12,975 bases of DNA from JBBDRV01 sp040905285 (GTDB lineage: Bacteria; Bacteroidota; Rhodothermia; Balneolales; Balneolaceae): positions 1 through 12,975 of the forward strand of contig JBBDRV010000009.1 in NCBI GenBank assembly GCA_040905285.1. The letters run 5' to 3'. Below are positions 1-7,391 of the stretch, one piece after another; position 1 is the first letter of the stretch; each line of letters begins with the position of its first letter. The position numbers and the translations under genes were made by a program. Below the pieces are notes generated by a model. That model was not told where the DNA came from. It saw nothing but the letters and a program-made list of their open reading frames with translations, and ran no database searches.

Positions 1-447
1 ATCCAGATTCGATGACAGTGGACGGACGGTAATGACATCTCCCGGTTTCAGCTCAAAGGAAGGGATATTAACTACCTGACCGTTGACAACAATATGTCTG
101 TGTGACACCAGTTGCCTGGCCTGCCGCCGGGTTCTGGCTATACCCAGACGAAACACCGTATTGTCCAGACGGGCCTCCAGAAACTTGAGCAGGTTTTCAT
201 CAGTTACGCCTTCCCTGGAATTGGCCTTGTCATAGAGATTATGAAACTGTTTTTCCAGAAGACCGTAGGTATACTTCGCTTTTTGTTTCTCCTCAAGCTG
301 AATGGCATACTCTGACTTTCGGGAAAATCTTGAACGACCATGTTCTCCCGGACCGTACGGTTTTCTTTCCAGTGCCTTGCTGGGGCCGAAAATCGGCTCT
401 TTGAATCTTCTGGCTTTTTTCTGCTTGGGTCCTGTATATCTTGCCAT
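1..447 (-). CDS. rpsD: 30S ribosomal protein S4, zinc-free type (partial, C-terminus beyond edge)
   Basis: The first 149 codons are present and open to the left edge; roughly 50 more are expected. S4 is a primary 16S rRNA binder, part of the mRNA-entry helicase site, and repressor of the alpha operon in E. coli. It begins [20 protein letters not shown] and continues [20 protein letters not shown]. The S4 RNA-binding domain starts at about residue 93 with [20 protein letters not shown], then [11 protein letters not shown]. No cysteine occurs in the visible part, so the N-terminal zinc knuckle of some bacterial S4 proteins is absent. The next genes beyond the edge would normally be rpoA and rplQ. 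Confidence 0.97.
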   Translation of the reverse strand, partial: MARYTGPKQKKARRFKEPIFGPSKALERKPYGPGEHGRSRFSRKSEYAIQLEEKQKAKYTYGLLEKQFHNLYDKANSREGVTDENLLKFLEARLDNTVFRLGIARTRRQARQLVSHRHIVVNGQVVNIPSFELKPGDVITVRPLSSNLD

Positions 448-474
448 CGAATTATTTCCTTATCTGTGTATCTG

Positions 475-894
475 TTAAACTCTTCTTCTTTTCGGCGGCC
501 GGCATCCATTGTGGGGAATCGGAGTCCGGTCTTTGATTACATGCACTTCCAGTCCGCTTGTTGCCAGGGCACGGACAGCTGCCTCCCGTCCGCTTCCTGG
601 TCCCTTTACAAAAACATCCACTTTCCTGAGACCCATTTCATAAGCTGTACCGGCCGCAGTCTCGGCACTCATCTGTGCAGCATACGGGGTGTTTTTTCTG
701 GATCCCTTAAACCCTTCTTTTCCTGCAGATGACCATGAAAGAACATTTCCATCAGCATCGGTAATTGTCACCAAGACATTATTAAAAGTGGCCTTGATAA
801 AGACCATTCCATTGGGATCGGATATCTGCTTTTTCTTTTTCCGCCGGGCTGTTGTCTTGTCAGCTCCTTTGGGTTTTCGCTGTTTCTTAGCCAT
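475..894 (-). CDS. rpsK: 30S ribosomal protein S11 (uS11)
   Basis: S11 lies on the 30S platform near the mRNA exit and helps select tRNAs. The 139 residues are about ten more than in E. coli, owing to a basic N-terminal extension ([20 protein letters not shown]). The core [20 protein letters not shown] (32-51), [20 protein letters not shown], and the C-terminal block [16 protein letters not shown] (124-139) identify it. The Asn129-Gly130 pair corresponds to the site that becomes isoaspartate in E. coli S11. It lies 18 bases after rpsM, and the 27-base gap to rpsD is the longest in the window. Confidence 0.98.
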   Translation of the reverse strand: MAKKQRKPKGADKTTARRKKKKQISDPNGMVFIKATFNNVLVTITDADGNVLSWSSAGKEGFKGSRKNTPYAAQMSAETAAGTAYEMGLRKVDVFVKGPGSGREAAVRALATSGLEVHVIKDRTPIPHNGCRPPKRRRV

Positions 895-912
895 TTTAAA
901 GGATCTGTTAAA

Positions 913-1293
913 TTATTTTTGCGGCGCCCGTTTCTTGCCTGCGACTGTTCGGCGCCTGCCTTTACGTGTCCGCGCGTTTGTTTGAGTTTGTTGTCCCCGG
1001 ACAGGTAATCCTCGTCGATGCCTTACTCCTCTGTAAGTACCGGTCTCAATCAATCTGCGGATATTGCCGTTGATTTCAGTCCGGAGCGCACCTTCTACCT
1101 TAAATTCCGTATCAATGATATTTCGAAGTGCACTTACCTGTTCTTCCGTCCAGTCCTCTACTTTCACGGAATAGTCGATGCCCGCATCATCCAGAATATT
1201 CTGGGCGGTTTTTTTGCCGATTCCGAAAATATAAGTGAGGCTTATCTCACCCCTTTTTTGTTTTGGTAAATCAATTCCAGCGATTCGTGCCAT
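913..1293 (-). CDS. rpsM: 30S ribosomal protein S13 (uS13)
   Basis: S13 is at the top of the 30S head, makes bridges to L5 and 23S rRNA, and its C-terminal tail reaches the P-site tRNA. The 126 residues match the family. It begins [20 protein letters not shown], has the helix-hairpin-helix core [12 protein letters not shown] (23-34), and carries [20 protein letters not shown] (79-98) and [19 protein letters not shown]. It ends with a basic tail, AGKKRAPQK. It is the first gene of the classical alpha operon, but only 14 bases separate it from rpmJ, so the S4-binding pseudoknot known upstream of E. coli rpsM has little room outside coding sequence. Confidence 0.98.
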   Translation of the reverse strand: MARIAGIDLPKQKRGEISLTYIFGIGKKTAQNILDDAGIDYSVKVEDWTEEQVSALRNIIDTEFKVEGALRTEINGNIRRLIETGTYRGVRHRRGLPVRGQQTQTNARTRKGRRRTVAGKKRAPQK

Positions 1294-1307
1294 AAATATT
1301 GTTCTGT

Positions 1308-1424
1308 TTACCCTTGCCGTTGTTTGTTCCGGGGGTTTTTTTTGTTTATAACGTACAGACGGCCTTTACGTCTGACTATTTTGTCGTCCGGGCTTCGTTT
1401 CTTAACGGATGATTTGGTCTTCAT
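1308..1424 (-). CDS. rpmJ: 50S ribosomal protein L36, zinc-free type (bL36)
   Basis: I translated this 38-codon gene directly. It begins [20 protein letters not shown], continues [18 protein letters not shown] and ends with TAA. L36 is the smallest 50S protein and binds 23S rRNA late in assembly. The usual form binds one zinc ion through Cys11, Cys14, Cys27 and His33. Aligned without gaps at the same length, those positions here are Ser11, Asp14, Asn27 and Asn33, so the site is completely lost. It is 17 bases after infA and 14 before rpsM, its standard place. An A8C5 run lies inside the gene, near the lysines at 28-29. Confidence 0.96.
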   Translation of the reverse strand: MKTKSSVKKRSPDDKIVRRKGRLYVINKKNPRNKQRQG

Positions 1425-1441
1425 AACTTCTGCTTTTAAAA

Positions 1442-1660
1442 TTATTTGTAGCGATAAGTGATTCTTCCCTTCGTCAGGTCATACGGAGACATTTCTACCT
1501 GAACCCTGTCACCCGGGAGTATTTTTATGTAATACATTCTCATTTTTCCCGAAACATGCGCCAGTATTTCATGACCATTATCCAGCTCAACACGAAATTG
1601 AGCGTTGGGTAAAGCTTCAATAATTTCTCCGTCCTGCTTGATTGGCTCTTGTTTAGCCAT
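1442..1660 (-). CDS. infA: Translation initiation factor IF-1
   Basis: IF-1 is a small OB-fold protein that occupies the 30S A site during initiation and supports IF-2 and IF-3. The 72 residues are exactly the usual length. It reads [20 protein letters not shown], then [20 protein letters not shown] (22-41), [20 protein letters not shown] (42-61) and [11 protein letters not shown], a complete match to the family pattern. The start codon lies inside the end of map (eight-base overlap, different frame), and no Shine-Dalgarno is seen. It is followed 17 bases later by rpmJ, the usual partner. Confidence 0.98.
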   Translation of the reverse strand: MAKQEPIKQDGEIIEALPNAQFRVELDNGHEILAHVSGKMRMYYIKILPGDRVQVEMSPYDLTKGRITYRYK

Positions 1661-2462
1661 ACTTGGAATCTATAAATTCATATTTAGTAATTTCAGTAAT
1701 ATAATCAAAAGTGCTGAGAATTTCAGCTTCTCCTTCGCGAACCACGATGTCATGTTCAAAATGGGCTGACCGGCTTCTGTCAGCAGTAACGATCGTCCAT
1801 CCGTCACTGAGTGTTTCAATTTTCCATTCACCCAGCGTGATCATCGGCTCGATCGCCAGAGTCAACCCGGATCTCAGCCGCTGCCCCCTGCCTTTCCTCC
1901 CAAAGTTCGGGACCGACGGATCTTCATGAAGCTGTTTTCCGAGCCCGTGGCCCACCAGCTCCCGTACGACACCGAATCCCTCCCTTTCGCAGTGAGTTTG
2001 TACCGCGCTGGAGATATCACCAACCTTGTTTCCGTGGATTGCCTGATGAATGCCCTTGTACAATGATTCAAGGGTGACTTTTAACAATCGTCTGGTTTCA
2101 TCATCACAAGTTCCGACCATAAATGTATAGGCATGATCTCCATAATAATCATCCTTCTCAACCCCGCAGTCAATCGATACAATATCCCCTTCCTGCAGTT
2201 TTCGCTCACCGGGTATGCCGTGAACAACCTCTTCATTAACAGAAATACATAATGTGGCGGGAAACGGGTTATCCGGCGGTCCATAATCCCTAAAAGCTGC
2301 CCGCGCATCATTATCCCTGATAAAATCTTCAGCAATCCGGTCGAGCCGGCCGGTCGTTACACCCGGTTCAATATGTTTGGCAACTTCAGCCAGAGTCCGT
2401 GAAACCAGCAGTGCTGACTTCCGCATTTTTTCAATCTCCGACTCGCTTTTCAAATAAACCAT
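1653..2462 (-). CDS. map: Methionine aminopeptidase, type I
   Basis: This cytoplasmic metalloenzyme removes the initiator methionine from new proteins whose second residue is small. The 269 residues have the pita-bread fold. All five metal ligands are visible: Asp98 (in SIDCG), Asp109 (GDHA), His172 (GHGLG), Glu205 (AIEPM) and Glu236 (AHFEH). The substrate-site His81 (VVHGIP) and His179 (LHEDP) are also present, so it should be active. There is no N-terminal zinc-finger or linker extension. The start overlaps the secY stop (TGATG) and its own stop lies eight bases inside infA, pointing to translational coupling of secY, map and infA. The secY-map-infA order is common in Bacteroidota and other phyla. 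Confidence 0.97.
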   Translation of the reverse strand: MVYLKSESEIEKMRKSALLVSRTLAEVAKHIEPGVTTGRLDRIAEDFIRDNDARAAFRDYGPPDNPFPATLCISVNEEVVHGIPGERKLQEGDIVSIDCGVEKDDYYGDHAYTFMVGTCDDETRRLLKVTLESLYKGIHQAIHGNKVGDISSAVQTHCEREGFGVVRELVGHGLGKQLHEDPSVPNFGRKGRGQRLRSGLTLAIEPMITLGEWKIETLSDGWTIVTADRSRSAHFEHDIVVREGEAEILSTFDYITEITKYEFIDSKYG

Positions 2463-3769
2463 CAGGCCCGCCGACGCCCCTTGATCTTTCCGGTTTTCAT
2501 AAACCCGTCATAGTGCCTCATCATCAGGTGACTTTCAATTTGCTGCAGGGTATCGATGGCAACACCGACAATAATCAGCAGACTGGTTCCGCCGTAAAAC
2601 ATGGCAAACCCGGGAGTGACTCCCATTCTTGCCACAATTGCCGGAAGGATGGCTACAAACGATAAAAATATGGAGCCGGGAAGTGTGATTTTGGTTAGAA
2701 TATTGTCAATAAAATCCACAGTCTGTTTGCCGGGCCGTACACCGGGAATAAAACCGCCCTGCCTTTTCATCGTATCGGCCATTTCTTTGGGGTTTACCGC
2801 TATAGCCGTATAGAAAAACGTGAAAAACATACAGACAAAAAAGAACACCAGTGAATAGGCAACACCGGTAAAATCATTCGACCATGCTGTCATGGCCTGT
2901 ACCGTCTGGCTTTCCGGGAAAAACGTACCGAAGGTACTCGGAATAAACATAATGGACTGTGCAAAGATAATCGGCATAACACCTGCAGCGTTAATCCGTA
3001 ACGGAAGGTACTGGGTCGTCCCCCCGTAAACCTTTCGCCCGACCACCCTTTTTGCATATTGCACAGGTATTTTCCGGGTGCCCTGAACAAGCAGCACACA
3101 AGAGGCGATCACGAGGACAAGAGCACCTAATTCTATCAGAAGAATGATTGCATTTGGTGTGGTGCTGACCTCATTAAGCAGGTTAGTGGGAAGGGCTGCA
3201 ATAATTCCGATCATAATCAGAATCGAGATACCGTTTCCAATGCCCCGGTCCGTAATGCGTTCCCCGAGCCACATGACAAATGTCGTTCCGGCAGTCAGCA
3301 CAATGATAGATGTTAAAATAAAGGCCGTATTGCTGACAACGATGGCCTGCGGAGTTGTGGATATCAGGTTAATGGCAAATCCGATGGACTGAACAGCAGT
3401 AATTCCCACCGTTCCGTACCGGGTCAGCCTGTTAATTTTCCGCCGGCCTTCCTCACCTTCTCTCTGGAGCTTTTGAAAATAGGGTACAACAGCCCCCATC
3501 AGCTGAATAATAATAGCTGCCGTAATATAGGGCATAATACCCAGCGCAAAAACGCCTGCCCGTGAGAAGGCCCCTCCCACAAACATGTCAAGAAGACCCA
3601 GAATATTTGAGGCATCCCCGGTTCCGGCTGCAAGCTCTGACGCATCCACTCCCGGCATGGTTATGAACGTGCCTATTCTGTAAACCATCAAAACCCCGAC
3701 CACGTAAAGAATGCGATCCCTGAGGTCCTGAATCTTAAATATGTTTCTGAAATTTTCTATTAAACTCAT
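2462..3769 (-). CDS. secY: Protein translocase subunit SecY
   Basis: SecY is the channel of the SecYEG translocon in the cytoplasmic membrane, through which proteins are exported by SecA or inserted cotranslationally. The 435 residues fit ten membrane helices, the first at about 17-37. The first signature (MPYITAAIIIQLMG, 79-92) and the second (WLGERITDRGIGNGISILIM, 167-186) are clear. The cytoplasmic loops that bind SecA and the ribosome are present: the basic KIPVQYAKRVVGRKVYGG (233-250) and the GGFIPGVRPG loop (338-347), whose Arg345 matches the conserved loop arginine. The C-terminus ends in basic KGRRRA. Its TGA stop shares one base with the map ATG. No adk follows, unlike the Firmicutes arrangement. 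Confidence 0.98.
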   Translation of the reverse strand: MSLIENFRNIFKIQDLRDRILYVVGVLMVYRIGTFITMPGVDASELAAGTGDASNILGLLDMFVGGAFSRAGVFALGIMPYITAAIIIQLMGAVVPYFQKLQREGEEGRRKINRLTRYGTVGITAVQSIGFAINLISTTPQAIVVSNTAFILTSIIVLTAGTTFVMWLGERITDRGIGNGISILIMIGIIAALPTNLLNEVSTTPNAIILLIELGALVLVIASCVLLVQGTRKIPVQYAKRVVGRKVYGGTTQYLPLRINAAGVMPIIFAQSIMFIPSTFGTFFPESQTVQAMTAWSNDFTGVAYSLVFFFVCMFFTFFYTAIAVNPKEMADTMKRQGGFIPGVRPGKQTVDFIDNILTKITLPGSIFLSFVAILPAIVARMGVTPGFAMFYGGTSLLIIVGVAIDTLQQIESHLMMRHYDGFMKTGKIKGRRRA

Positions 3770-3793
3770 GGAGCTTATCCGGAATAGGTAAAC

Positions 3794-4246
3794 TTATTCA
3801 ATTTCGATGATCGTACCGCCGGCTGCTTCAACTTTCTCTTTGGCGGAATTGCTGCAGGCATGAACTTCGATTTCAATTTTTTGTTCAATTACGCCGTTCC
3901 CCAGTAACTTTACAAGGTCATTTGAATCTACAAGACGCTGATCCACAAGATCCTGGAAAGTAATTTTTTCAGAAAGTTTTCCTGCCTCGATATACTCACC
4001 GATCTTTGACACATTCAATGCCTGGTATTCTGTCCTGAAACGGTTCTTGAAACCGAATTTTGGAATCCGGCGCTGCAATGGCATCTGACCGCCTTCGAAC
4101 CAGGCTTTGCGCCGGGCACCGCTTCTGGAGTTCTGGCCGTTATGCCCCCTTCCCGACTGCTCGCCGTGTCCGGATCCCTGTCCGCGGCCAACCCGTTTCC
4201 TGCTTTTCTTATTTGGTGCCGGAGCTTTTAATTCATGAAGATTCAT
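3794..4246 (-). CDS. rplO: 50S ribosomal protein L15 (uL15)
   Basis: L15 is an elongated 50S protein whose glycine- and arginine-rich arm threads into 23S rRNA. The 150 residues are normal. The N-terminus is MNLHELKAPAPNKKSRKRVG, followed by the family motif GRGQGSGHGEQSGRGHNGQ (20-38), GQMPLQRRIPKFGFKNRF (53-70), and a C-terminal domain ending AKEKVEAAGGTIIEIE. It has one of the strongest Shine-Dalgarno sequences in the window (AGGGTGAG). It follows rpsE directly, where most bacteria have rpmD in between. Confidence 0.98.
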   Translation of the reverse strand: MNLHELKAPAPNKKSRKRVGRGQGSGHGEQSGRGHNGQNSRSGARRKAWFEGGQMPLQRRIPKFGFKNRFRTEYQALNVSKIGEYIEAGKLSEKITFQDLVDQRLVDSNDLVKLLGNGVIEQKIEIEVHACSNSAKEKVEAAGGTIIEIE

Positions 4247-4248
4247 AA

Positions 4249-4256
4249 CTCACCCT
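4249..4256 (-). promoter_or_regulatory. Strong Shine-Dalgarno for rplO
   Basis: AGGGTGAG on the minus strand; the AGGG core is six bases from the rplO ATG. It fills much of the 21-base rpsE-rplO gap, leaving no space for an rpmD gene or remnant. Confidence 0.6.
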
Positions 4257-4267
4257 ATTTAATTTTC

Positions 4268-4792
4268 TTACCCTTCAAATACCTTGTTTACACTAATTCC
4301 CCGCCGCTGTGCTACCTCAAGAGGATCTGTCAGCTGCTGCAAAGCCGTGAAAGCCGCTTTCACCATATTGTGCGGATTGGATGACCCGACAGATTTTGAC
4401 AGGATGTTTTCAATGCCGGACACGTCAAGCAATGACTTGACTGCTCCGCCGGCAATAACCCCCGTACCTTTGGACGCGGGCCGGAGAACCACCTGACCGG
4501 CCCCTTCCTTGCCCTGAACATCGTGATGAATACTACCCGATTTGGTTATGGGAATACGGATCAGATTTTTCTTTGCGTTATCAAATCCTTTCTGGATGGC
4601 ATCGGCTACCTCATTCGCCTTTCCAAGACCGTGTCCTACCACGCCTTCACCATTTCCCACCACCACAATAGCATTAAATCCAAACCGGCGTCCGCCTTTC
4701 ACCACCTTCGAGACACGGTTGATATGAACCAGTTTCTCTTCCAGGTTAAGGTTGGCTGCGGGAATACTATGTTTTCTTCTTATTTTTGGCAT
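4268..4792 (-). CDS. rpsE: 30S ribosomal protein S5 (uS5)
   Basis: S5 takes part in decoding fidelity and, with S3 and S4, in unwinding mRNA at the entry site. The 174 residues carry an N-terminal double-stranded-RNA-binding-like S5 domain: [20 protein letters not shown] (21-40), [20 protein letters not shown] (41-60). The C-terminal domain has [20 protein letters not shown] (105-124) and [13 protein letters not shown] (136-148). The VSKVVKGG loop, where spectinomycin-resistance changes occur in E. coli, looks wild type. It is followed not by rpmD but directly by rplO, 21 bases away. Confidence 0.98.
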   Translation of the reverse strand: MPKIRRKHSIPAANLNLEEKLVHINRVSKVVKGGRRFGFNAIVVVGNGEGVVGHGLGKANEVADAIQKGFDNAKKNLIRIPITKSGSIHHDVQGKEGAGQVVLRPASKGTGVIAGGAVKSLLDVSGIENILSKSVGSSNPHNMVKAAFTALQQLTDPLEVAQRRGISVNKVFEG

Positions 4793-4807
4793 AATCTTTA
4801 TTCGTTT

Positions 4808-5176
4808 TTATAAGTCCAGCCCACCTTCTCGGGCTGCATCGGCTGCGGCTTTCACAATTCCATGGTATTTATATCCGCTGCGGTCATAAACGACTTTGTC
4901 AATTCCCTGTTCAAGTGCCGCTTTTGCAAGTTGCTCTCCAAGGACTTTCGCCTGTTCAATACCAGCTTTTCCCTTTAGCTCTTCCTTTAGTGAAGGAGCT
5001 CCTGAAGACGCCGCAATCAATGTTTTACCTTCCAGGTCATCAATCAGCTGGAGATAAACATGCTTGTTGCTTTTATAAATCGCCAGCCGCGGACGGTTTG
5101 CAGTCCCGTGAATCGTTGATCGAATTCTGCGGCGAATCTTATTTCTTCTTTCCTTCTTAAATTTATTCCTGTCCAT
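4808..5176 (-). CDS. rplR: 50S ribosomal protein L18 (uL18)
   Basis: L18 binds 5S rRNA together with L5 and helps load it into the central protuberance. The 122 residues fit the family. The N-terminus is strongly basic (RNKFKKERRNKIRRRIRS), the usual rRNA-binding arm. It is followed by RPRLAIYKSNKHVYLQLIDD (28-47), TLIAASS, and the C-terminal VVYDRSGYKYHGIVKAAADA and AREGGLDL. The ATG has only a weak purine stretch upstream. It lies in the standard L6-L18-S5 order. Confidence 0.97.
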   Translation of the reverse strand: MDRNKFKKERRNKIRRRIRSTIHGTANRPRLAIYKSNKHVYLQLIDDLEGKTLIAASSGAPSLKEELKGKAGIEQAKVLGEQLAKAALEQGIDKVVYDRSGYKYHGIVKAAADAAREGGLDL

Positions 5177-5189
5177 CGCTCTTTATCGG

Positions 5190-5744
5190 TTATTTGGCGG
5201 CAGATTTACCTGCTTTTCTTCTGATTTGTTCATCAAGATATCGAATACCTTTCCCCTTATAAGGTTCAGGTTTTCTAAGGGACCGTATTTTGGCGGCTAC
5301 CTGCCCCACCATCTCTTTGTTGATTCCGCTGACCCTGATAATCGGATTCTTTCTGGACTTGGTATCCACTTCCAGAGTGACTCCGTCAGGGGGTACAAAA
5401 TAGATCGGGTGTGAATATCCAATATTCAGTTCAAGGACATCTCCGCTTATGGTGGCCCTGTAGCCGACCCCGATGATTTCCAGCTGCTTTAAATATCCTT
5501 CACTTACACCCGTAACCATATTACTGATCAATGCTCGATACAATCCGTGCAGCGATCGGTTATTCTTGCTGTCCGAACGTCGTTTGACAACAATTTCACC
5601 ATCCGTCTTTTCAATCTGTATATCGGGATGAATCTGAAGTGAATCAGACCCCTTCTCACCCTTCAGAGTGATCAGATTATCAGCATCCAGGCTAAATTCA
5701 ACTTTGTCGGTGATCGGTACCGGTTGATTTCCTATTCTAGACAT
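5190..5744 (-). CDS. rplF: 50S ribosomal protein L6 (uL6)
   Basis: L6 lies near the factor-binding (GTPase) region of the 50S subunit and contacts the sarcin-ricin loop area. The 184 residues consist of the usual two repeated alpha/beta domains. The N-terminus SRIGNQPVPITDKVEFS, the central YRALISNMVTGVSEGYLKQL (69-88) with EIIGVGYRA, and the C-terminal signature RKPEPYKGKGIRYLDEQIRR (157-176) confirm it. The C-terminus ends in a short KAGKSAAK tail. It is 18 bases after rpsH and 13 before rplR, and no Shine-Dalgarno is seen. Confidence 0.98.
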   Translation of the reverse strand: MSRIGNQPVPITDKVEFSLDADNLITLKGEKGSDSLQIHPDIQIEKTDGEIVVKRRSDSKNNRSLHGLYRALISNMVTGVSEGYLKQLEIIGVGYRATISGDVLELNIGYSHPIYFVPPDGVTLEVDTKSRKNPIIRVSGINKEMVGQVAAKIRSLRKPEPYKGKGIRYLDEQIRRKAGKSAAK

Positions 5745-5762
5745 TTGCTTATGAATCTTGTA

Positions 5763-6158
5763 TTAGTAAATGCTGCAGAGTACTTCCCCGCCAACATTCA
5801 ATTTTTTCGCCTCTTTGTCTGTCATCACTCCCTGTGATGTAGACAGCATCACAATACCGAGACCGTTCAGTGAACGGGGTATCTCGGTAGAGTCACAATA
5901 CTTTCGTAAACCCGGCTTGGAGATACGCTTGATGGTGCGAATCACGGGCTGTCCGTAAGCGTCATATTTCAGAAAGAGGCGCAGTACTCCCTGCTTTGAA
6001 TCCTCAATATCGATATATCTGCTGATATAACCCTTGTCGACCAGTATTTTGGTCATCGCCCGTTTTAATTTTGAAGCAGGGATATCTACCCTGCGATGAC
6101 CTGCACGTTGTGCGTTTCGAATGCGGGCCAAATAATCTGCAATAGGATCTGTGTGCAT
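5763..6158 (-). CDS. rpsH: 30S ribosomal protein S8 (uS8)
   Basis: S8 binds helix 21 of 16S rRNA and organises the platform; in E. coli it also represses the spc operon. The 131 residues are typical. It starts MHTDPIADYLARIRNAQRAG with one extra residue (His2) before the common TDPIADYL. The diagnostic C-terminal block is GIVMLSTSQGVMTDKEAKKL (101-120) followed by NVGGEVLCSIY. A GGAG lies nine bases before the ATG. Whether S8 autoregulation operates in this lineage cannot be read from the sequence. Confidence 0.98.
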   Translation of the reverse strand: MHTDPIADYLARIRNAQRAGHRRVDIPASKLKRAMTKILVDKGYISRYIDIEDSKQGVLRLFLKYDAYGQPVIRTIKRISKPGLRKYCDSTEIPRSLNGLGIVMLSTSQGVMTDKEAKKLNVGGEVLCSIY

Positions 6159-6167
6159 AAATATATT

Positions 6168-6171
6168 CTCC
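6168..6171 (-). promoter_or_regulatory. Shine-Dalgarno for rpsH
   Basis: GGAG on the minus strand, nine bases before the rpsH ATG. Confidence 0.45.
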
Positions 6172-6175
6172 AGTT

Positions 6176-6445
6176 TTACCAGCTTGCTTTTCTTATGCCG
6201 GGTATTTTTCCTGCCAAAGCCAATTCACGAAACATAATTCGTGAAACGCCGTATTTACTAATATATCCGCGGGACCGGCCGGTGATATTGCACCGGTTTC
6301 TGACCCTTGTCGGGCTCGCATCACGCGGCAGTTTCTGCAGGCCTTCATAGTCACCAGCCTCTTTAAGCTGCCGACGCTTTTCAGCATACTTGTCTACTGT
6401 TTTCTTGCGCTTTCTATTTCGTGCAATCCAGGATTTCTTTGCCAT
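6176..6445 (-). CDS. rpsN: 30S ribosomal protein S14, long zinc-free type (uS14)
   Basis: S14 is a 30S head protein near the decoding site. Two forms exist: a short one of about 61 residues with a CxxC-CxxC zinc site, and a long one without it. This 89-residue protein is the long form, with one cysteine (Cys52) and no zinc motif. It begins [20 protein letters not shown] and has the signature [20 protein letters not shown] (49-68) followed by [26 protein letters not shown] lies nine bases before the ATG. Its place between L5 and S8 is standard. Being the main operon copy, it suggests the ribosome does not need zinc at this position. Confidence 0.98.
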   Translation of the reverse strand: MAKKSWIARNRKRKKTVDKYAEKRRQLKEAGDYEGLQKLPRDASPTRVRNRCNITGRSRGYISKYGVSRIMFRELALAGKIPGIRKASW

Positions 6446-6454
6446 AATTATTTT

Positions 6455-6459
6455 CCTCT
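6455..6459 (-). promoter_or_regulatory. Shine-Dalgarno for rpsN
   Basis: AGAGG on the minus strand, nine bases before the rpsN ATG. The spacing is slightly long but usable. Confidence 0.4.
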
Positions 6460-6460
6460 G

Positions 6461-7012
6461 TTAATCTCTTTTAATGAAGGGCATGCCAAAATGCTTTAAA
6501 AGGGCATATGCCTGTTCATCCGTCTCGGCAGTCGTGACGAAAGTGATATCCATACCGTGAACCTTGTCCACCTTGTCTATATCTATTTCGGGAAAAATCG
6601 TATGCTCTTTAATTCCCAGTGTATAGTTACCGCGGCCGTCAAAGCTTTTATCGGGAACACCCTGAAAATCACGGGTCCGCGGCAGTGCCAGGTTAACGAG
6701 CCTGTCTATAAACTCATACATCACCTTTCTGCGCAAAGTCACCTTGCACCCGATAGGCACACCCTGACGAAGCTTGAAATTTGAAATTGACTTTTTAGCC
6801 CTGGTGGTAACAGGCCGCTGCCCGGAGATCGCTGCGACATTCGAAGTAACAGAATCAAGCAGTTTGGCATTGTCAATAGCCTCTCCAACACCAACGTTGA
6901 TCACAATCTTCTGAAGTCTGGGTACAGCCATTCTATTCCTGAAGCTGAATTCCTCCTGCAACTTCGGATGGATCTCCTCTTTATATGCCTTGTATAGTCT
7001 TGCTTCTGCCAT
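6461..7012 (-). CDS. rplE: 50S ribosomal protein L5 (uL5)
   Basis: L5 binds 5S rRNA in the central protuberance and contacts the P-site tRNA elbow and S13. The 183 residues match the family (about 179-185). Marks are the N-terminal [31 protein letters not shown] (30-45), [20 protein letters not shown], and the C-terminal [20 protein letters not shown] with [22 protein letters not shown]. It is intact, has an ATG start and shows no Shine-Dalgarno. In E. coli the S8 repressor-binding hairpin of the spc mRNA overlaps the start of this gene; I cannot confirm an equivalent structure by eye. Confidence 0.98.
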   Translation of the reverse strand: MAEARLYKAYKEEIHPKLQEEFSFRNRMAVPRLQKIVINVGVGEAIDNAKLLDSVTSNVAAISGQRPVTTRAKKSISNFKLRQGVPIGCKVTLRRKVMYEFIDRLVNLALPRTRDFQGVPDKSFDGRGNYTLGIKEHTIFPEIDIDKVDKVHGMDITFVTTAETDEQAYALLKHFGMPFIKRD

Positions 7013-7025
7013 TATTCGTTTATTT

Positions 7026-7379
7026 CTATTTATCTATAACTTCGCCGCTAACCTTGGAATACCTCGCCCAACGTCCACCGCTTTCCTCGTCCAGGCGTTT
7101 CCGGCCGACTCTGGTCGGCCCATCCGTCGTGGGGTCTATAATCATGACATTGGACGAATGAATGGACGCTTCCCTTTTGAGCCTGCCTCCCTGGGGATTA
7201 TCCTGTGTCGGCTTGTCATGATGCGTGCGCATGTTGATTCCTTCAACCAGTACACGCTCCCGTTCAGGAAATACGGCAAGTACACGGCCGCGGCTGCCTT
7301 TGTCATTACCGGCAATAACCAGTACGTCATCACCTTTTTTTACATGTAATTTCTTACGCTTGTTATACTTTCTTGGCAT
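7026..7379 (-). CDS. rplX: 50S ribosomal protein L24 (uL24)
   Basis: L24 is one of the two assembly-initiator proteins of the 50S subunit and sits near the tunnel exit. It has an N-terminal KOW/SH3-like domain: [20 protein letters not shown] (12-31), then [23 protein letters not shown]. The bacterial signature [11 protein letters not shown] is at 73-83, and the C-terminal segment [20 protein letters not shown] is present. The 117 residues are slightly longer than in E. coli (104), mainly at the C-terminus, as in many Bacteroidota. It lies 12 bases after rplN and 13 before rplE, with no clear Shine-Dalgarno. Confidence 0.97.
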   Translation of the reverse strand: MPRKYNKRKKLHVKKGDDVLVIAGNDKGSRGRVLAVFPERERVLVEGINMRTHHDKPTQDNPQGGRLKREASIHSSNVMIIDPTTDGPTRVGRKRLDEESGGRWARYSKVSGEVIDK

Positions 7380-7391
7380 GGCTTAATTCTT

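Noticed and set aside
448..474. Possible terminator or promoter in the longest intergenic gap (rpsK-rpsD)
   Set aside because: The 27 bases are A/T-rich but show no hairpin or convincing promoter, and cotranscription of rpsK and rpsD is the norm.
112..732. Plus-strand open frames opposite rpsD and rpsK
   Set aside because: They overlap conserved ribosomal genes on the other strand and have no ribosome binding site or recognisable domain.
1874..2335. Minus-strand frames of 65 and 84 codons inside map
   Set aside because: They are alternative frames of map, which has all its catalytic residues in the main frame; no frameshift is indicated.
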